Position numbers and translations under genes: made by a program. From NCBI RefSeq assembly GCF_001428365.1, contig NZ_LMSH01000006.1, positions 1 to 64,000 on the forward strand: 64,000 nucleotides of DNA, read 5' to 3'. The notes under the pieces are model-generated. The model was not told the origin of the DNA and made no database searches. It saw only the letters and a program-made list of their open reading frames with translations. Below, piece by piece: positions 1-8,701 of this stretch (its first letter is position 1; each line of letters starts with the position of its first letter). This stretch comes from Arthrobacter sp. Soil763 (GTDB lineage Bacteria; Actinomycetota; Actinomycetes; Actinomycetales; Micrococcaceae).

Positions 1-146
1 CTTGCCCTGCGGGTAGACGGGCCTCCGTCGGCCGCCGAGCAAGCAAGCTTGCCAGCAACAAAAAAACAACGGGGGAGCAGGGGAGCTGGCCGGTCACCTA
101 AGCCGCCCCACTCACCCCAACTTCTCGGACAAGAAGGAGCAACACC
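1..146 (+). promoter_or_regulatory. Upstream region of the ParB-like gene
   Basis: Non-coding leader of the first gene. It contains a short palindrome at 39-52 (GCAAGC-AA-GCTTGC) that could be an operator. A strong ribosome binding site, AAGGAG, lies at 133-138, eight bases before the ATG at 147. No clear -35/-10 pair was identified. Confidence 0.4.
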
Positions 147-1499
147 ATGAACGCCACACCCACCCTTGAAATGCTCGACCCGGCCACCCTGACCGTGGAC
201 ATCAACGTCCGCAAGGACGCCGCCCTGACACCGGATTTCATTGCCAGCATCAAGGAACACGGCGTGATGGAACCCGTCATCGCCCACCGCAAAGACGACG
301 GCGTGGTGCATGTCCTGATGGGACAGCGCCGCACCCGGGCGGCTGTCGAGGCCGGGCGCGCGAGCATCCCGGTGATGATCACCGAGTCTCCCGAGGAAGC
401 CGAACGGATCGTGACGCAGGTGGTGGAGAACATCCAGCGCGCCGAGCTGACGGAAGCGGACGAGGCAGAGGCATACCACCAGCTGTCCCTGATCGGCGTT
501 TCAGCCGCCACGATCGCCAAAAAGACCGGGCGGACCAAGACGACCGTGGAGAGTGCCCTGAAGGCCAAGTCCACCGACACCGGATCCGCCGCCCTGGGCA
601 AGGGATACACGATTGAAGCGGCCCTGATTCTGGCCGAGTTTGGCTCCGATGAGGAGGCGGTGGAGGAATTGGAATCGGTCATCGCGGACGAGCCGGACAT
701 GCTGGCCCACGTCACCCAGCAGTTGCGGGACCGCCGCGACCGCGCGGCCGCCCTCGCGGCGCTGACAGCCGAGCTGGAGGCCGCCGGGACCACCGTGGTG
801 GAACGCGCCGGATACGACGGCGACAGCGAGAACGTCCGGGTGTCCTCGCTGAACCGGGCAGACGGGGAACCGGCCACCGAGGAGGACGCCAACGCCGTGC
901 ACATCGTCACGTCCTACAACGGCCATCACTCCACCGTCCCGGTCGTGGCCGGGTGGAAGGAGCTAGGTTTTACGCTCCGGTACAACGGCTACGGCGCATC
1001 ACCGGCGAACAAGGGTCCGATGACCGAGGAGCAGAAGACCGAGCGGAAAACCCTGATCGAAAATAACAAACTGATGCAGTCGGCTACTGTGGTCCGCCGC
1101 GACTTCGTGAAAACCCTGCTGGCGAAGAAGCAGCCGCCCAAAGGCTGGCAGCACTTCACCGTCCACGCCATCACCCACCACCCCGAAACGGCCAGCGGCT
1201 ACGAAGGAACCGTCGCCGCCGAAATGGCCGGAGCCAAGACAGGGGAGACCTCGGAGAGGTGGGGCTGGAACCCGTTGCGGGACCACGTAGCCAAATCCAC
1301 GGGCCGGCCCGAGGTATCCCTGATCGCCCTGGTCTGCGCAGGGTACGAGAAGACCATCACCAAGGACTCATGGCGGTCCCCGAACATACGCCACATCGAC
1401 TACCTGACCCGGCTCGTTGCCTGGGGGTACACGGCAAGCCCGGTCGAGCAGATCATCCTCGACAGCGCCGCACCCGCACAGGAACACGAAGCCGCATAA
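147..1499 (+). CDS. ParB/Spo0J-type nuclease-fold protein
   Basis: A 450-residue protein with a ParB N-terminal domain (about residues 8-90), including the GQRRTRA box near residue 60 that corresponds to the CTP-binding GxxRxxA motif. A helix-turn-helix follows at about 110-145 (a TIAKKTGRTKTTVE segment). The C-terminal 250 residues are less conserved. ParB proteins load on parS and partner a ParA ATPase, but no parA adjoins this gene; the parA/parB pair lies at 48-49 kb. It may therefore be an accessory plasmid ParB acting in maintenance or regulation. AAGGAG at 133-138 supports this start. It is followed by structured non-coding DNA. The domain call is firm; the role is uncertain. Confidence 0.85.
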   Translation: MNATPTLEMLDPATLTVDINVRKDAALTPDFIASIKEHGVMEPVIAHRKDDGVVHVLMGQRRTRAAVEAGRASIPVMITESPEEAERIVTQVVENIQRAELTEADEAEAYHQLSLIGVSAATIAKKTGRTKTTVESALKAKSTDTGSAALGKGYTIEAALILAEFGSDEEAVEELESVIADEPDMLAHVTQQLRDRRDRAAALAALTAELEAAGTTVVERAGYDGDSENVRVSSLNRADGEPATEEDANAVHIVTSYNGHHSTVPVVAGWKELGFTLRYNGYGASPANKGPMTEEQKTERKTLIENNKLMQSATVVRRDFVKTLLAKKQPPKGWQHFTVHAITHHPETASGYEGTVAAEMAGAKTGETSERWGWNPLRDHVAKSTGRPEVSLIALVCAGYEKTITKDSWRSPNIRHIDYLTRLVAWGYTASPVEQIILDSAAPAQEHEAA

Positions 1500-1582
1500 G
1501 AGCCCCTTGCCGGGCGGACCCCCGCCGCCCGGCAAGGCCTCCGGCCACCCACCACATGAGGGTCAGGTACCTTCCAGAGGTC

Positions 1583-1840
1583 GGGCGGTCCGCCGCGCGA
1601 TGCGAACCAAAGTTGCTGGTCATCAGCGGCGGACCGCCGTTTGACGCGACCACCAGGAACCATCCAGGTGCCGCGGCTCCGGCCGGCAGACCACGCGACC
1701 CGCAACGTGGCACCACGCGCACAATACGATGACCCGTCAGCCGTTCAGGCTGGGTACAACATTCAGCTAAGCTGGATCACAGATTTCCTTTGTCCGAGGA
1801 GCAGAAAAGGACCGGCTACCAGGCCGGTCCTTTTCTGTTT
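1583..1840 (+). ncRNA. Structured non-coding element, copy A
   Basis: This gene-free stretch after parB closely resembles 49521-49746. Both contain GGCGGTCCGCC (here 1584-1594), a conserved CGAACCA, then the reverse-complement box GGCGGACCGCC (1628-1638), a CGCGACCACC segment, and about 100 bases later a CCGTTCAG...GATTTCCTTTG block leading into an intrinsic terminator. Conserved boxes at matching spacing plus a terminator suggest a plasmid-encoded small RNA or antisense regulator transcribed rightward, although a protein-binding site array is also possible. No promoter was proven. Confidence 0.45.
1805..1840 (+). terminator. Intrinsic terminator of copy A element
   Basis: A perfect 12-base stem (1805-1816 with 1823-1834) has loop TACCAG and a T-rich tail running to 1840. 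This is a classic rho-independent terminator. It ends the non-coding element, or parB, on the plus strand. Confidence 0.8.
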
Positions 1841-2069
1841 AACCGCACGCACCCGGACGGCAACGCGGACATCCCATCCGCAAATCTCTCCGACCCGGCC
1901 CGCTCCTTACGGAGACTGTGCACAGCCACCGCTTACCCAGGGTGACGTGCGCCGGGGAGGGTGACGTGGTGGTTGTGTGCAGCCGGTCAGGTGGGTCCCG
2001 TCGTCCAGATGTGTGCGGGAAAAGCCCGCAGGAAATAGCTTTTGCCGTGCCCATGTGGGCGAGGGGTTG

Positions 2070-2369
2070 CTACTCCGAGACGCCAGCCACGGGAGCTGAC
2101 TCTTGCGTGGTCTTCCGGCCCCGAGGACGCCCGCCGGCCTTCTTGGCCGGAGCGTCCAGGCCGAAGCCGCGCAGGTCGGACTCGGTCCAGTCTGCGCGCA
2201 GGGCCGCCTGGTAGTCCTTGGCGTATTTCTGTTCCGCCGCAGAGAGCAGCTGAGCAGCTTCCTGAACCTCGACACCGCTGGCTGCGGCCTGCTTGACGGC
2301 GTTTACTTTGGCGTCTCTGGCGGCGTCGATTTTTGCGGCGGCTTTTGCGGCGATGTCGTTGATATCCAT
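2070..2369 (-). CDS. Small Ala/Lys-rich protein with AT-hook-like tail
   Basis: A 99-residue protein. Its N-terminal half is rich in Ala, Lys and Glu and is predicted helical or coiled coil. The C-terminal part carries GRPRGRK, an AT-hook-like minor-groove binding motif. It is transcribed away from the mobilisation genes and sits directly beside the candidate oriT, so a DNA-binding role in the relaxosome or as local regulator is plausible but inferred. I do not recognise a named family. Confidence 0.6.
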   Translation of the reverse strand: MDINDIAAKAAAKIDAARDAKVNAVKQAAASGVEVQEAAQLLSAAEQKYAKDYQAALRADWTESDLRGFGLDAPAKKAGGRPRGRKTTQESAPVAGVSE

Positions 2370-2473
2370 ACCCAGACCCTACCGGCCACCGCTGACAGTC
2401 GGAAGCAGGGTTTTCAGAAGCCCCGCACACAGGGCGAAAAACATACAAAGCCGATCGTCCGGAGCAAGCTATA

Positions 2474-2505
2474 CATTTGCACGGGTGTAAATGGGCGTGT
2501 CCTGC
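2474..2505 (+). other. oriT: Candidate origin of transfer (oriT)
   Basis: An imperfect inverted repeat, CATTTGCAC (2474-2482) and GTGTAAATG (2485-2493), is followed 11 bases later by TGTCCTG|C (putative nick between 2504 and 2505). The nick-like core matches the ATCCTG-C type known for MOBP relaxases such as that of RP4. It lies about 90 bases upstream of mobC and the relaxase gene, the usual place for oriT. The strand and exact nick are inferred. Confidence 0.45.
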
Positions 2506-2590
2506 ACGGCTCCTGCGTCGGCGTTTGGCACACTGGCTTGTGGGTCCCCGGTTGGGGTCGCTGCGCTGGGCCTTTGATTGGGGGATTGGG

Positions 2591-2983
2591 ATGTCTGATG
2601 AGGGGAACGCTCACCGTCCCAATCTGTCGCGCCGGCGTCGTGAGAACACGCCCGCCGGGAGTAAGAAGCGGCGTGACGTGTGGGTCACGGTGGAGGAAGA
2701 AGCTGCCCTTGTTGCCAGGGCGGAGCGGGAGAAGGTGACTGTCCCGAACCTGCTGATTTCGTCGGCACTCTCGTCGCACTCTGATTCACCGACGGAGCGG
2801 CGTGCCATCGCAGCTGAGCTCATGTCTCTGCACAATCTGCTGGCGCGTTCGTCGAACAACATCAACCAGCTCGCGCGCCAGGCGAACGCGACCAGCGAGT
2901 TTCCATCTGAGGCCCGCGAAGCGCTGAAGCACATACGCGCGGTGGCGATGCGGATTGATGACGCCATTGATGGGTTGATGTAG
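2591..2983 (+). CDS. mobC: MobC-like relaxosome accessory protein
   Basis: A 130-residue basic protein. Residues 20-50 carry a ribbon-helix-helix-like segment (RRDVWVTVEEEAALVARAER), followed by a helical MobC domain with the family-typical NNINQLARQANA near residue 92. MobC proteins bind oriT and help the relaxase expose the nick. The ATG at 2591 is preceded by GGGGATTGGG; an upstream in-frame ATG at 2477 would add a cysteine/arginine-rich non-family extension and overlap oriT. The relaxase starts three bases after the stop, so translation is probably coupled. Confidence 0.85.
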   Translation: MSDEGNAHRPNLSRRRRENTPAGSKKRRDVWVTVEEEAALVARAEREKVTVPNLLISSALSSHSDSPTERRAIAAELMSLHNLLARSSNNINQLARQANATSEFPSEAREALKHIRAVAMRIDDAIDGLM

Positions 2984-2985
2984 GG

Positions 2986-4626
2986 ATGATCCCGAACATT
3001 ACCCGCGGTTCGCGCATGGCCGGCCTGATGGTTTACCTCGCGTCGACTGACGCTGATAAGACGAAGAACTCGCACAGTGAGCCGCACCTGGTTGCGGGTG
3101 ATGCGGCCATTATGGCGTGGTACGACGATGGCGTACTGGACCGCAATGATGCTCTGGCCATAGCCAAGCACCTGGACCGGCCGCGAAAGATGTTCGGCGT
3201 CTCGGTGCAGATCAAGGACATGCAGTGGGACGCGGCCAAGAAGGAGCGAGTTCACGTCGGTCACAAGGATGCCAGCGTATGGCACTGCTCCTTGAGCCTG
3301 CGTGCCGAGGAAGGTGCATTGACGGACCAGCAGTGGGGCGATATCGCCAATGACTTTGTGGACTCCATGGGGTTCACCGAAGCCAGCGGAAAGGCTCGCT
3401 GCCGGTGGGCGGCGATCAACCACGGGACGTCCGAGAACGGTAACCACCACATCCACATCGCCGTGTCCCTAGTCCGCGAGGACGGGACCAAAGCCTCCAC
3501 GCACGGTGACTACAGACGAGCCCAGCAGACGTGCCGTGAGCTGGAGGTTAAGTACGGTCTGGAACAGCTCTCAACCGTGCACGCCACCCGCGGCTACGCC
3601 CAGGCGGAGAAGGCGACCGCTGCCCGGGATGACCGCGAAATGCACCGTTCCTCGTTGGCCCGGAAAGTACGAGCCAGCGCCAGTGCCTCAGCAACGGAAG
3701 CTGAGTTCGTCCGCCGAGCCCGTGACACAGGACTGCTGGTCCGGCCCCGCTACGCGAAAAACACCACGGACGTCATCGTCGGGTACTCCGTAGCCGAACG
3801 ACCCGGACGCGGGGAGCGTCCGATCTGGTTCGGCGGCGGCACCCTCGCTTCCGACTTGAAGCTCGGTGCTCTGCGTGAAGAATGGATGGACTCACCGCAC
3901 CTGGCTACGGAGGCTGCAGCGGAATGGAATGCAGCTGCCCGCAACAAGCGGAAGGTGTCGAAGGCCGGGCCCGAGAACGCAACGCCACCAGCGGAAGCGT
4001 GGGTTGAGTACACCCGGAACGCGACGGCACTGGCGGACCAGCTGCGCACTATCCCGCGGGATGATCACGCGACCTGGGCGAAAGCAGCGCGTGAGGTTTC
4101 CGGCGCGTTTGCCGCCTGGTCTTACCGGCTGGAACCGACGCCGGGGCCGCTGGCCGCCACCGCTGCTGAACTGTCCCGCACAGCCCAACTGCGGGCTCCC
4201 CGGCAGCACAGTAAACCTGTCGCTCTACCGTCCATTGCCGGTACGGCGATGTTGTTCATGGCCGCCTCGAGTAAAAGCAAGACTGCAGCACAGACCGCAC
4301 TCATGGTGCAGCTGATCAACACCGCCTTCGCGGTGTACGAAATGCACGCCCAGTCCGGCCGGACCCGCGAAGCCCAGCGCATCCGCTCGGTGGTCGAGCA
4401 CCAGCTGGCCCCGTTCACCGGAACCATGCCGAAGGCTGTACCGGTGGGGGCTGCACAGCAGCCTTCTACCGAGGCAGCAATGCCAGCCAGGGCCGTTGAT
4501 ATTGCTCGGCGCGGGATGGTGCCCATCCGTCCGGGATCAGTGGTGCCGACGACTCCAACGCCGGCAACGCCGGCCAAAACCTATCAGCCCAGCCGAGGCG
4601 AGACCGGGCCGGGACTCGACCGATAA
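2986..4626 (+). CDS. MOBP-type relaxase (MobA/VirD2-like)
   Basis: A 546-residue relaxase. The histidine triad motif is at residues 154-157 (HHIH within NGNHHIHIAV), the metal-binding site of HUH-type relaxases, and a candidate catalytic tyrosine is Y17 in MVYLAS. The N-terminal 230 residues form the nickase domain. The rest is Ala-rich and partly coiled, as is usual for mobilisation proteins that lack a fused helicase. It would nick at oriT and lead the DNA strand into the T4SS at 27-42 kb via the coupling protein. mobC lies immediately upstream. Confidence 0.9.
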   Translation: MIPNITRGSRMAGLMVYLASTDADKTKNSHSEPHLVAGDAAIMAWYDDGVLDRNDALAIAKHLDRPRKMFGVSVQIKDMQWDAAKKERVHVGHKDASVWHCSLSLRAEEGALTDQQWGDIANDFVDSMGFTEASGKARCRWAAINHGTSENGNHHIHIAVSLVREDGTKASTHGDYRRAQQTCRELEVKYGLEQLSTVHATRGYAQAEKATAARDDREMHRSSLARKVRASASASATEAEFVRRARDTGLLVRPRYAKNTTDVIVGYSVAERPGRGERPIWFGGGTLASDLKLGALREEWMDSPHLATEAAAEWNAAARNKRKVSKAGPENATPPAEAWVEYTRNATALADQLRTIPRDDHATWAKAAREVSGAFAAWSYRLEPTPGPLAATAAELSRTAQLRAPRQHSKPVALPSIAGTAMLFMAASSKSKTAAQTALMVQLINTAFAVYEMHAQSGRTREAQRIRSVVEHQLAPFTGTMPKAVPVGAAQQPSTEAAMPARAVDIARRGMVPIRPGSVVPTTPTPATPAKTYQPSRGETGPGLDR

Positions 4627-4653
4627 ATCACTACCAAGTGCAAGGGGAACACC

Positions 4654-5892
4654 ATGAGTGAATCAGACGGAATGGATGACGTCGTAGACGGCGGCTTGCG
4701 GCAGACGCTGATGATGGCCTCACGTATTGCCGAGACCATTGCCCGACGCCGGCAGGAATCCCAGCGGCAGCAGGAACACCTGGACGCCCAGGCAGCGCAC
4801 GAAGCCCAAGCACGGCTCGCCGCAGAACGCAGCGCAGCCCACGCGGCCCTCGCACCCGTGGAGAAGGAGCAGTGGTGGGACAAAGCGCAGCCCAACGACA
4901 TTGCCACGGCACACGCGGTCGCCGAGGGCTGGAAAGACCACGACCCCACCGCCCTGGCAGCCTCCGAAAAGATCCGGCATGAAGTCCTCGCCCGGTATGG
5001 CATCGACACCCACGACGTCGGCGCAGATGCCGCGTATCTGGAGTCGGGGATCCAGACCATCGCCACCGAGAATGCGCGCCTGGATGCAGTCGCCCTCAAC
5101 TGGGAGGCACAGCGCAAGGCGGCCGCCGAACACGAGAAGGCGATGCAGCTACTCGCGGCTGCCCGGGCGGAAGAACTCCGCGCCCAAGCCCAGAAGCTGG
5201 CACCGGAAATCGAACGCCACCAGGTACCCGTCGAATACCTGGCCAACCCCGAGCTGGCACAGGCATTGCAGCGGGCTCACAACGCGAAAGCCCCCAAAGC
5301 AACTTCGGCGGCCGACGCAGAGATTAAGGAACGCATGTTCCTCATCGGCAAGGACGGCGTGAACGGTCCTGACATTGACCAGCTGCGCAAAGAAACCACC
5401 ACGAACATCAACGGTGCCGGCGACTCCCACTTCAAGGACCCCGAGTTCGTGAAAGCAGCCAAAGACATGCACGAAGCCAAGCTCCTGGCAGAAGGTGGCT
5501 TCAAAGGCTCCCAGTGGGCATCAATGGAACACCGGTACGAACGCGCCGAGAAGGAACTCTTTACCCGCCTTGAAGGCGTCGGACGAGAGATCGAAAACCG
5601 AGTCACCGGCAACGACAGCAACCGCTTGAAAGATCAGGGCCTCAAAGCCGAAACCGAAACCGCGTCGGCCACCGGCTACGGCTCAGCTGCCCATCACGAA
5701 AAGTTCGCAGAGTCACTGGAAAACAGCGGGGCGAACGAAACCCAGGTCCGGGGCCGCCTAGCGGCAGCCCGCAGCGAAGGCACCCACCCCAGCGCAGCCG
5801 TCACTATGGGCAAGGGCGCAGCCAAAGCCCGAAAGTCCCGCACTGGGGCAGCAGTAGGGGCTGAACGAGGTAAAAACGGCCTCAGCCGGTAG
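4654..5892 (+). CDS. Ala/Glu-rich coiled-coil protein after relaxase
   Basis: A 412-residue hydrophilic protein with heptad-like helical stretches at about residues 15-70 and 140-200 and no signal peptide or membrane segment. It begins 27 bases after the relaxase stop behind AAGGGGAACACC, so it is probably co-transcribed with mobC and the relaxase. Position suggests a mobilisation accessory or plasmid structural protein. No catalytic motif was seen and I do not recognise a family. Confidence 0.7.
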   Translation: MSESDGMDDVVDGGLRQTLMMASRIAETIARRRQESQRQQEHLDAQAAHEAQARLAAERSAAHAALAPVEKEQWWDKAQPNDIATAHAVAEGWKDHDPTALAASEKIRHEVLARYGIDTHDVGADAAYLESGIQTIATENARLDAVALNWEAQRKAAAEHEKAMQLLAAARAEELRAQAQKLAPEIERHQVPVEYLANPELAQALQRAHNAKAPKATSAADAEIKERMFLIGKDGVNGPDIDQLRKETTTNINGAGDSHFKDPEFVKAAKDMHEAKLLAEGGFKGSQWASMEHRYERAEKELFTRLEGVGREIENRVTGNDSNRLKDQGLKAETETASATGYGSAAHHEKFAESLENSGANETQVRGRLAAARSEGTHPSAAVTMGKGAAKARKSRTGAAVGAERGKNGLSR

Positions 5893-6134
5893 ACACAGCG
5901 CAACTGTGTGACGGGGGCTGCCCAGAGGCAGCTCCCGTGGGGGGAGTTGCACCATATGGCGGCGGCATATTGCTCCGGCACTGCGTAATTCGGGGAATGC
6001 TCCGGCGTGCTGCGCTGAAGAGTTGGCCTGACGTCCTTGGGTCCAATGACATGGGAACAACGACGAATTGGTGTACGTTTCAGTCTCGTCAGAAAGAACA
6101 CCGTAGAAAACGTCAGAAATGAGAAGCACCTAAA

Positions 6135-6437
6135 GTGGCAACCGATTACGACGAAGTCCGCTCCGACGTCAAGGAATCCCAGGACCGTTCCCTGGAGGCC
6201 CTGCAGTCCGCGAACGCCCCGGATGCACGCAGCGTCGTCACTGAACTGGACGAAGCGGATGCACTCGATGAGGGCCTGACCCCCGGGGGAGAGATCGTCG
6301 CCGAGGAGCTCGTCGTTCAGGTCATTCCCCAGGCCGCGGACGAGTTCACCTGCTATTCCTGTTTCCTCGTCCGGCACCGGTCCCAGCTCGCACGCGAAAG
6401 CGACGGCCACTCGTACTGCATCGAATGCGAAGGTTAG
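6135..6437 (+). CDS. DUF4193 family protein
   Basis: A 100-residue acidic protein. The N-terminus starts ATDYDEVR, followed by an Asp/Glu-rich middle. The C-terminus carries CYSCFLVRHRSQLA then CIEC, four cysteines (CxxC...CxxC) likely to bind zinc. This matches DUF4193, an actinobacterial family usually encoded on the chromosome. Its function is unknown. Finding it between the mobilisation genes and the stress cluster suggests that chromosomal cargo begins here. Confidence 0.85.
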   Translation: MATDYDEVRSDVKESQDRSLEALQSANAPDARSVVTELDEADALDEGLTPGGEIVAEELVVQVIPQAADEFTCYSCFLVRHRSQLARESDGHSYCIECEG

Positions 6438-6602
6438 GAAGTTCCTTCGCGTGGACGCAGCATCTGAGAGCAGTCCGGCAGCGTGACGTATTTCCCGAGC
6501 GCGGTGTTTGCGGAATCCAGGCAGCGCGGGGGAGAGGCGTCACCTTGGGGGTCGCTTCTGCGGCTCGAGTGGCGCCTGCTCCCGGGAGAGTAGTGTTGCG
6601 GG

Positions 6603-6929
6603 TCAGGCTGCCTGGGTAGCCGTTGCTGCCAGGGACGCGGCGGTGTCGGGGGCGAGGATGCTCAGCCTGTAGTCGGACTGGAGCGGATCGACGCGGACCG
6701 GCAGATGGTGGGACTTCGAGCAGGCCCGGAGTTCTTCCAGCGCGTCGGGTTCGATCCGGGCTCGGGTCATATCGAGCTCCAGGGTCATGCCCGCGGTGAG
6801 CGAGTTGGCGCGCTTCATCACGTCATACAGGCCGCGGACGCTTTTGGACGTCACATGACCCTGCGCGGCAACCTGGGCCGTTGCGCAGTCGAGGTCCACC
6901 CGGACCAGCACCCGAAGCTTGTCTGTCAC
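6603..6929 (-). CDS. STAS-like domain protein
   Basis: A 108-residue protein resembling STAS (anti-sigma antagonist) folds: a beta strand with RVLVRVDLD, then AQVAAQGHVTSKSV, then LELDMTRARIEPDALEELR in the region that carries the phosphorylatable Ser/Thr in SpoIIAA-like proteins. The start chosen is the GTG at 6929, because GGAGA lies eight bases upstream; an ATG 54 bases further out lacks this. No partner anti-sigma kinase is encoded nearby, so its role in the stress cargo is unproven. Confidence 0.6.
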   Translation of the reverse strand: MTDKLRVLVRVDLDCATAQVAAQGHVTSKSVRGLYDVMKRANSLTAGMTLELDMTRARIEPDALEELRACSKSHHLPVRVDPLQSDYRLSILAPDTAASLAATATQAA

Positions 6930-6983
6930 GAAAATTGTCTCCGCTCTAAGTCGGGGGCCACGACGCTGTGGCGCCCCGGACAA

Positions 6984-7257
6984 CCACAGACCAAATGTGA
7001 TCCACGCAACACCTGCCGGTGTGATCTCATGCCAGAGAGACGCGAACCCGAAGAAGCCGCGCGCTCAACAAGTTCCTGAGCGAATAGAAGCTGCACCGGC
7101 GCCGGGTTTTCCGAGTGCGGTAAGCAGCCATCCAATGGCTATTGGCTCCCTACAACCTGTCCTTCTCTTCCAGCCCAGTACTAGCAATGTCTACTGATAT
7201 CTAGTGTTTTGTTATGGTTCTACATATTTCCCTAGACATTCGTAGAGATGAGGCTGC
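6984..7257. promoter_or_regulatory. Divergent intergenic region
   Basis: A 274-base gap between the STAS-like gene and the PucR gene. Its right half (about 7165-7245) is markedly AT-rich compared with the surroundings and would hold the divergent promoters. No palindrome strong enough to name an operator was seen. Confidence 0.35.
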
Positions 7258-8538
7258 ATGGACCCGGTACTCCCGAATGACGCAATCGGTCAGCTGCTCT
7301 CCCGTGACGACAGGGACCAGCGCCTCCTGTCCCTCTCGGCGACGGTACTTGAGCTTGAAGAACGTGCCAGCATCCGGGATGCCCTGGACCAGGGCGCGAC
7401 TCCCGACCTCGGGGACAGTGCCTCCAGGGAGGGCCGCCTGGCGGAGGTCCTTTCACGGCTGACGGGGCAGCCCATCTGTACTGAGGACGCGTTCGGGCAT
7501 ATTAGCGCGGCGGCGGGGATCGGGTCCCAACGCCCCTACCCCAGGCTTGGCGCGGCCGCCAGGTCGCGGACTGCGCAGCTCTGGCTTGCCTCCGGCTCAC
7601 CAGTCCGCGAACCGCGAAGGCTTGTTGCCCTTGCCCTGTTGCACGACGAGGTGTTGGGGGCTATTTGCATGCTGGAAACGGACAGGCCGATAACAGCCGA
7701 CAACGTCTTCGCTTTGAAGTATGCGGCGCGGCTCTTGGAGGTGGAGTTGTCGCACCGCCGCAGCCTGGCACGGCTGGAACAACGGCTGGGGCGCGACCTC
7801 GTGGACGAACTGGTGTCCGGAATGGATGGCGCAACCGCAGTCGTTCGTACGGAGGCCTTGGGATATGACATCAGTGGTCCGCAGCACGTCATCGTGGCGG
7901 AGTGGCAGCCGCCAAGAACTGACGATACTGTCGTGGTCGCACTGCGCAGGACGTTCGCGGAACTCCGCTTGTCCGCGCTCGTTTCACGGCGCTCGGACAT
8001 GGCTGTTGCCGTGGTCAACGGAGATCCGTTGGGTGCCGAGGTCTTTTCCGTTATCGCCAAAACCCTGCGAAGTGCCACCGGCGCCGTGGGCATCGGCGGT
8101 CCAAGCCAGGATATTGCCCAGATTCCGCGCTCCTTCTCGGAAGCCCTGCACGCGCTGCACATTCGGGCCGGTTCAATCGATCGGTACGGCGCCACGCGCT
8201 TTGATCAACTGGGGATCTACCGCATCTTGGACACGGCCGGGGGGAAACCGGATCTGGCCGGTTATGTCGACGAGTGGCTCGGCACCCTTCAACGCACCGA
8301 CGACAGCCGGGGGTCTGACCTGGTGCAAACCCTGGCCCAGTACCTGGACCACGGCGGCAACTATGAGAATACGGCCGAAAGCCTGACCATCCATCGAAGC
8401 ACCCTGCGTTACCGCTTGAAGTCCATCCGGCAGATCACCGGCTTCGACCTTGCCGACCCCGAGACCCGCCTGAACCTGCACGTCGCAACGCGCGCATGGC
8501 GTCTTTGCCCGCACGGCGCTCCTTTTCACGTCCCCTAG
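7258..8538 (+). CDS. PucR/CdaR-family transcriptional regulator
   Basis: A 426-residue regulator. The N-terminal half (about 40-170) resembles a GAF-like sensory domain; the middle resembles the CdaR GGDEF-like domain (about 180-300); the C-terminus has the PucR helix-turn-helix with NYENTAESLTIHRSTLRYRL near residues 370-390. This family activates or represses catabolic and stress genes in response to small ligands. It begins with ATG behind GATGAGG and is encoded alone. The target is unknown; the 8702 gene downstream is one candidate. Confidence 0.85.
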   Translation: MDPVLPNDAIGQLLSRDDRDQRLLSLSATVLELEERASIRDALDQGATPDLGDSASREGRLAEVLSRLTGQPICTEDAFGHISAAAGIGSQRPYPRLGAAARSRTAQLWLASGSPVREPRRLVALALLHDEVLGAICMLETDRPITADNVFALKYAARLLEVELSHRRSLARLEQRLGRDLVDELVSGMDGATAVVRTEALGYDISGPQHVIVAEWQPPRTDDTVVVALRRTFAELRLSALVSRRSDMAVAVVNGDPLGAEVFSVIAKTLRSATGAVGIGGPSQDIAQIPRSFSEALHALHIRAGSIDRYGATRFDQLGIYRILDTAGGKPDLAGYVDEWLGTLQRTDDSRGSDLVQTLAQYLDHGGNYENTAESLTIHRSTLRYRLKSIRQITGFDLADPETRLNLHVATRAWRLCPHGAPFHVP

Positions 8539-8701
8539 CCAATGCTCAAATTACCGGCCGAATGGGCCGCGGGCTGCGCAGAGCCGACTGACAGTTTCGA
8601 AAATGGGCAGTCTTTTGGCCGGGCCGAGCGACCTTGATTCAACGGGGGCAGACGGACATCCAGTTTGCTGGTCATAGACACCGAACCATAGGAGGCCGGG
8701 C

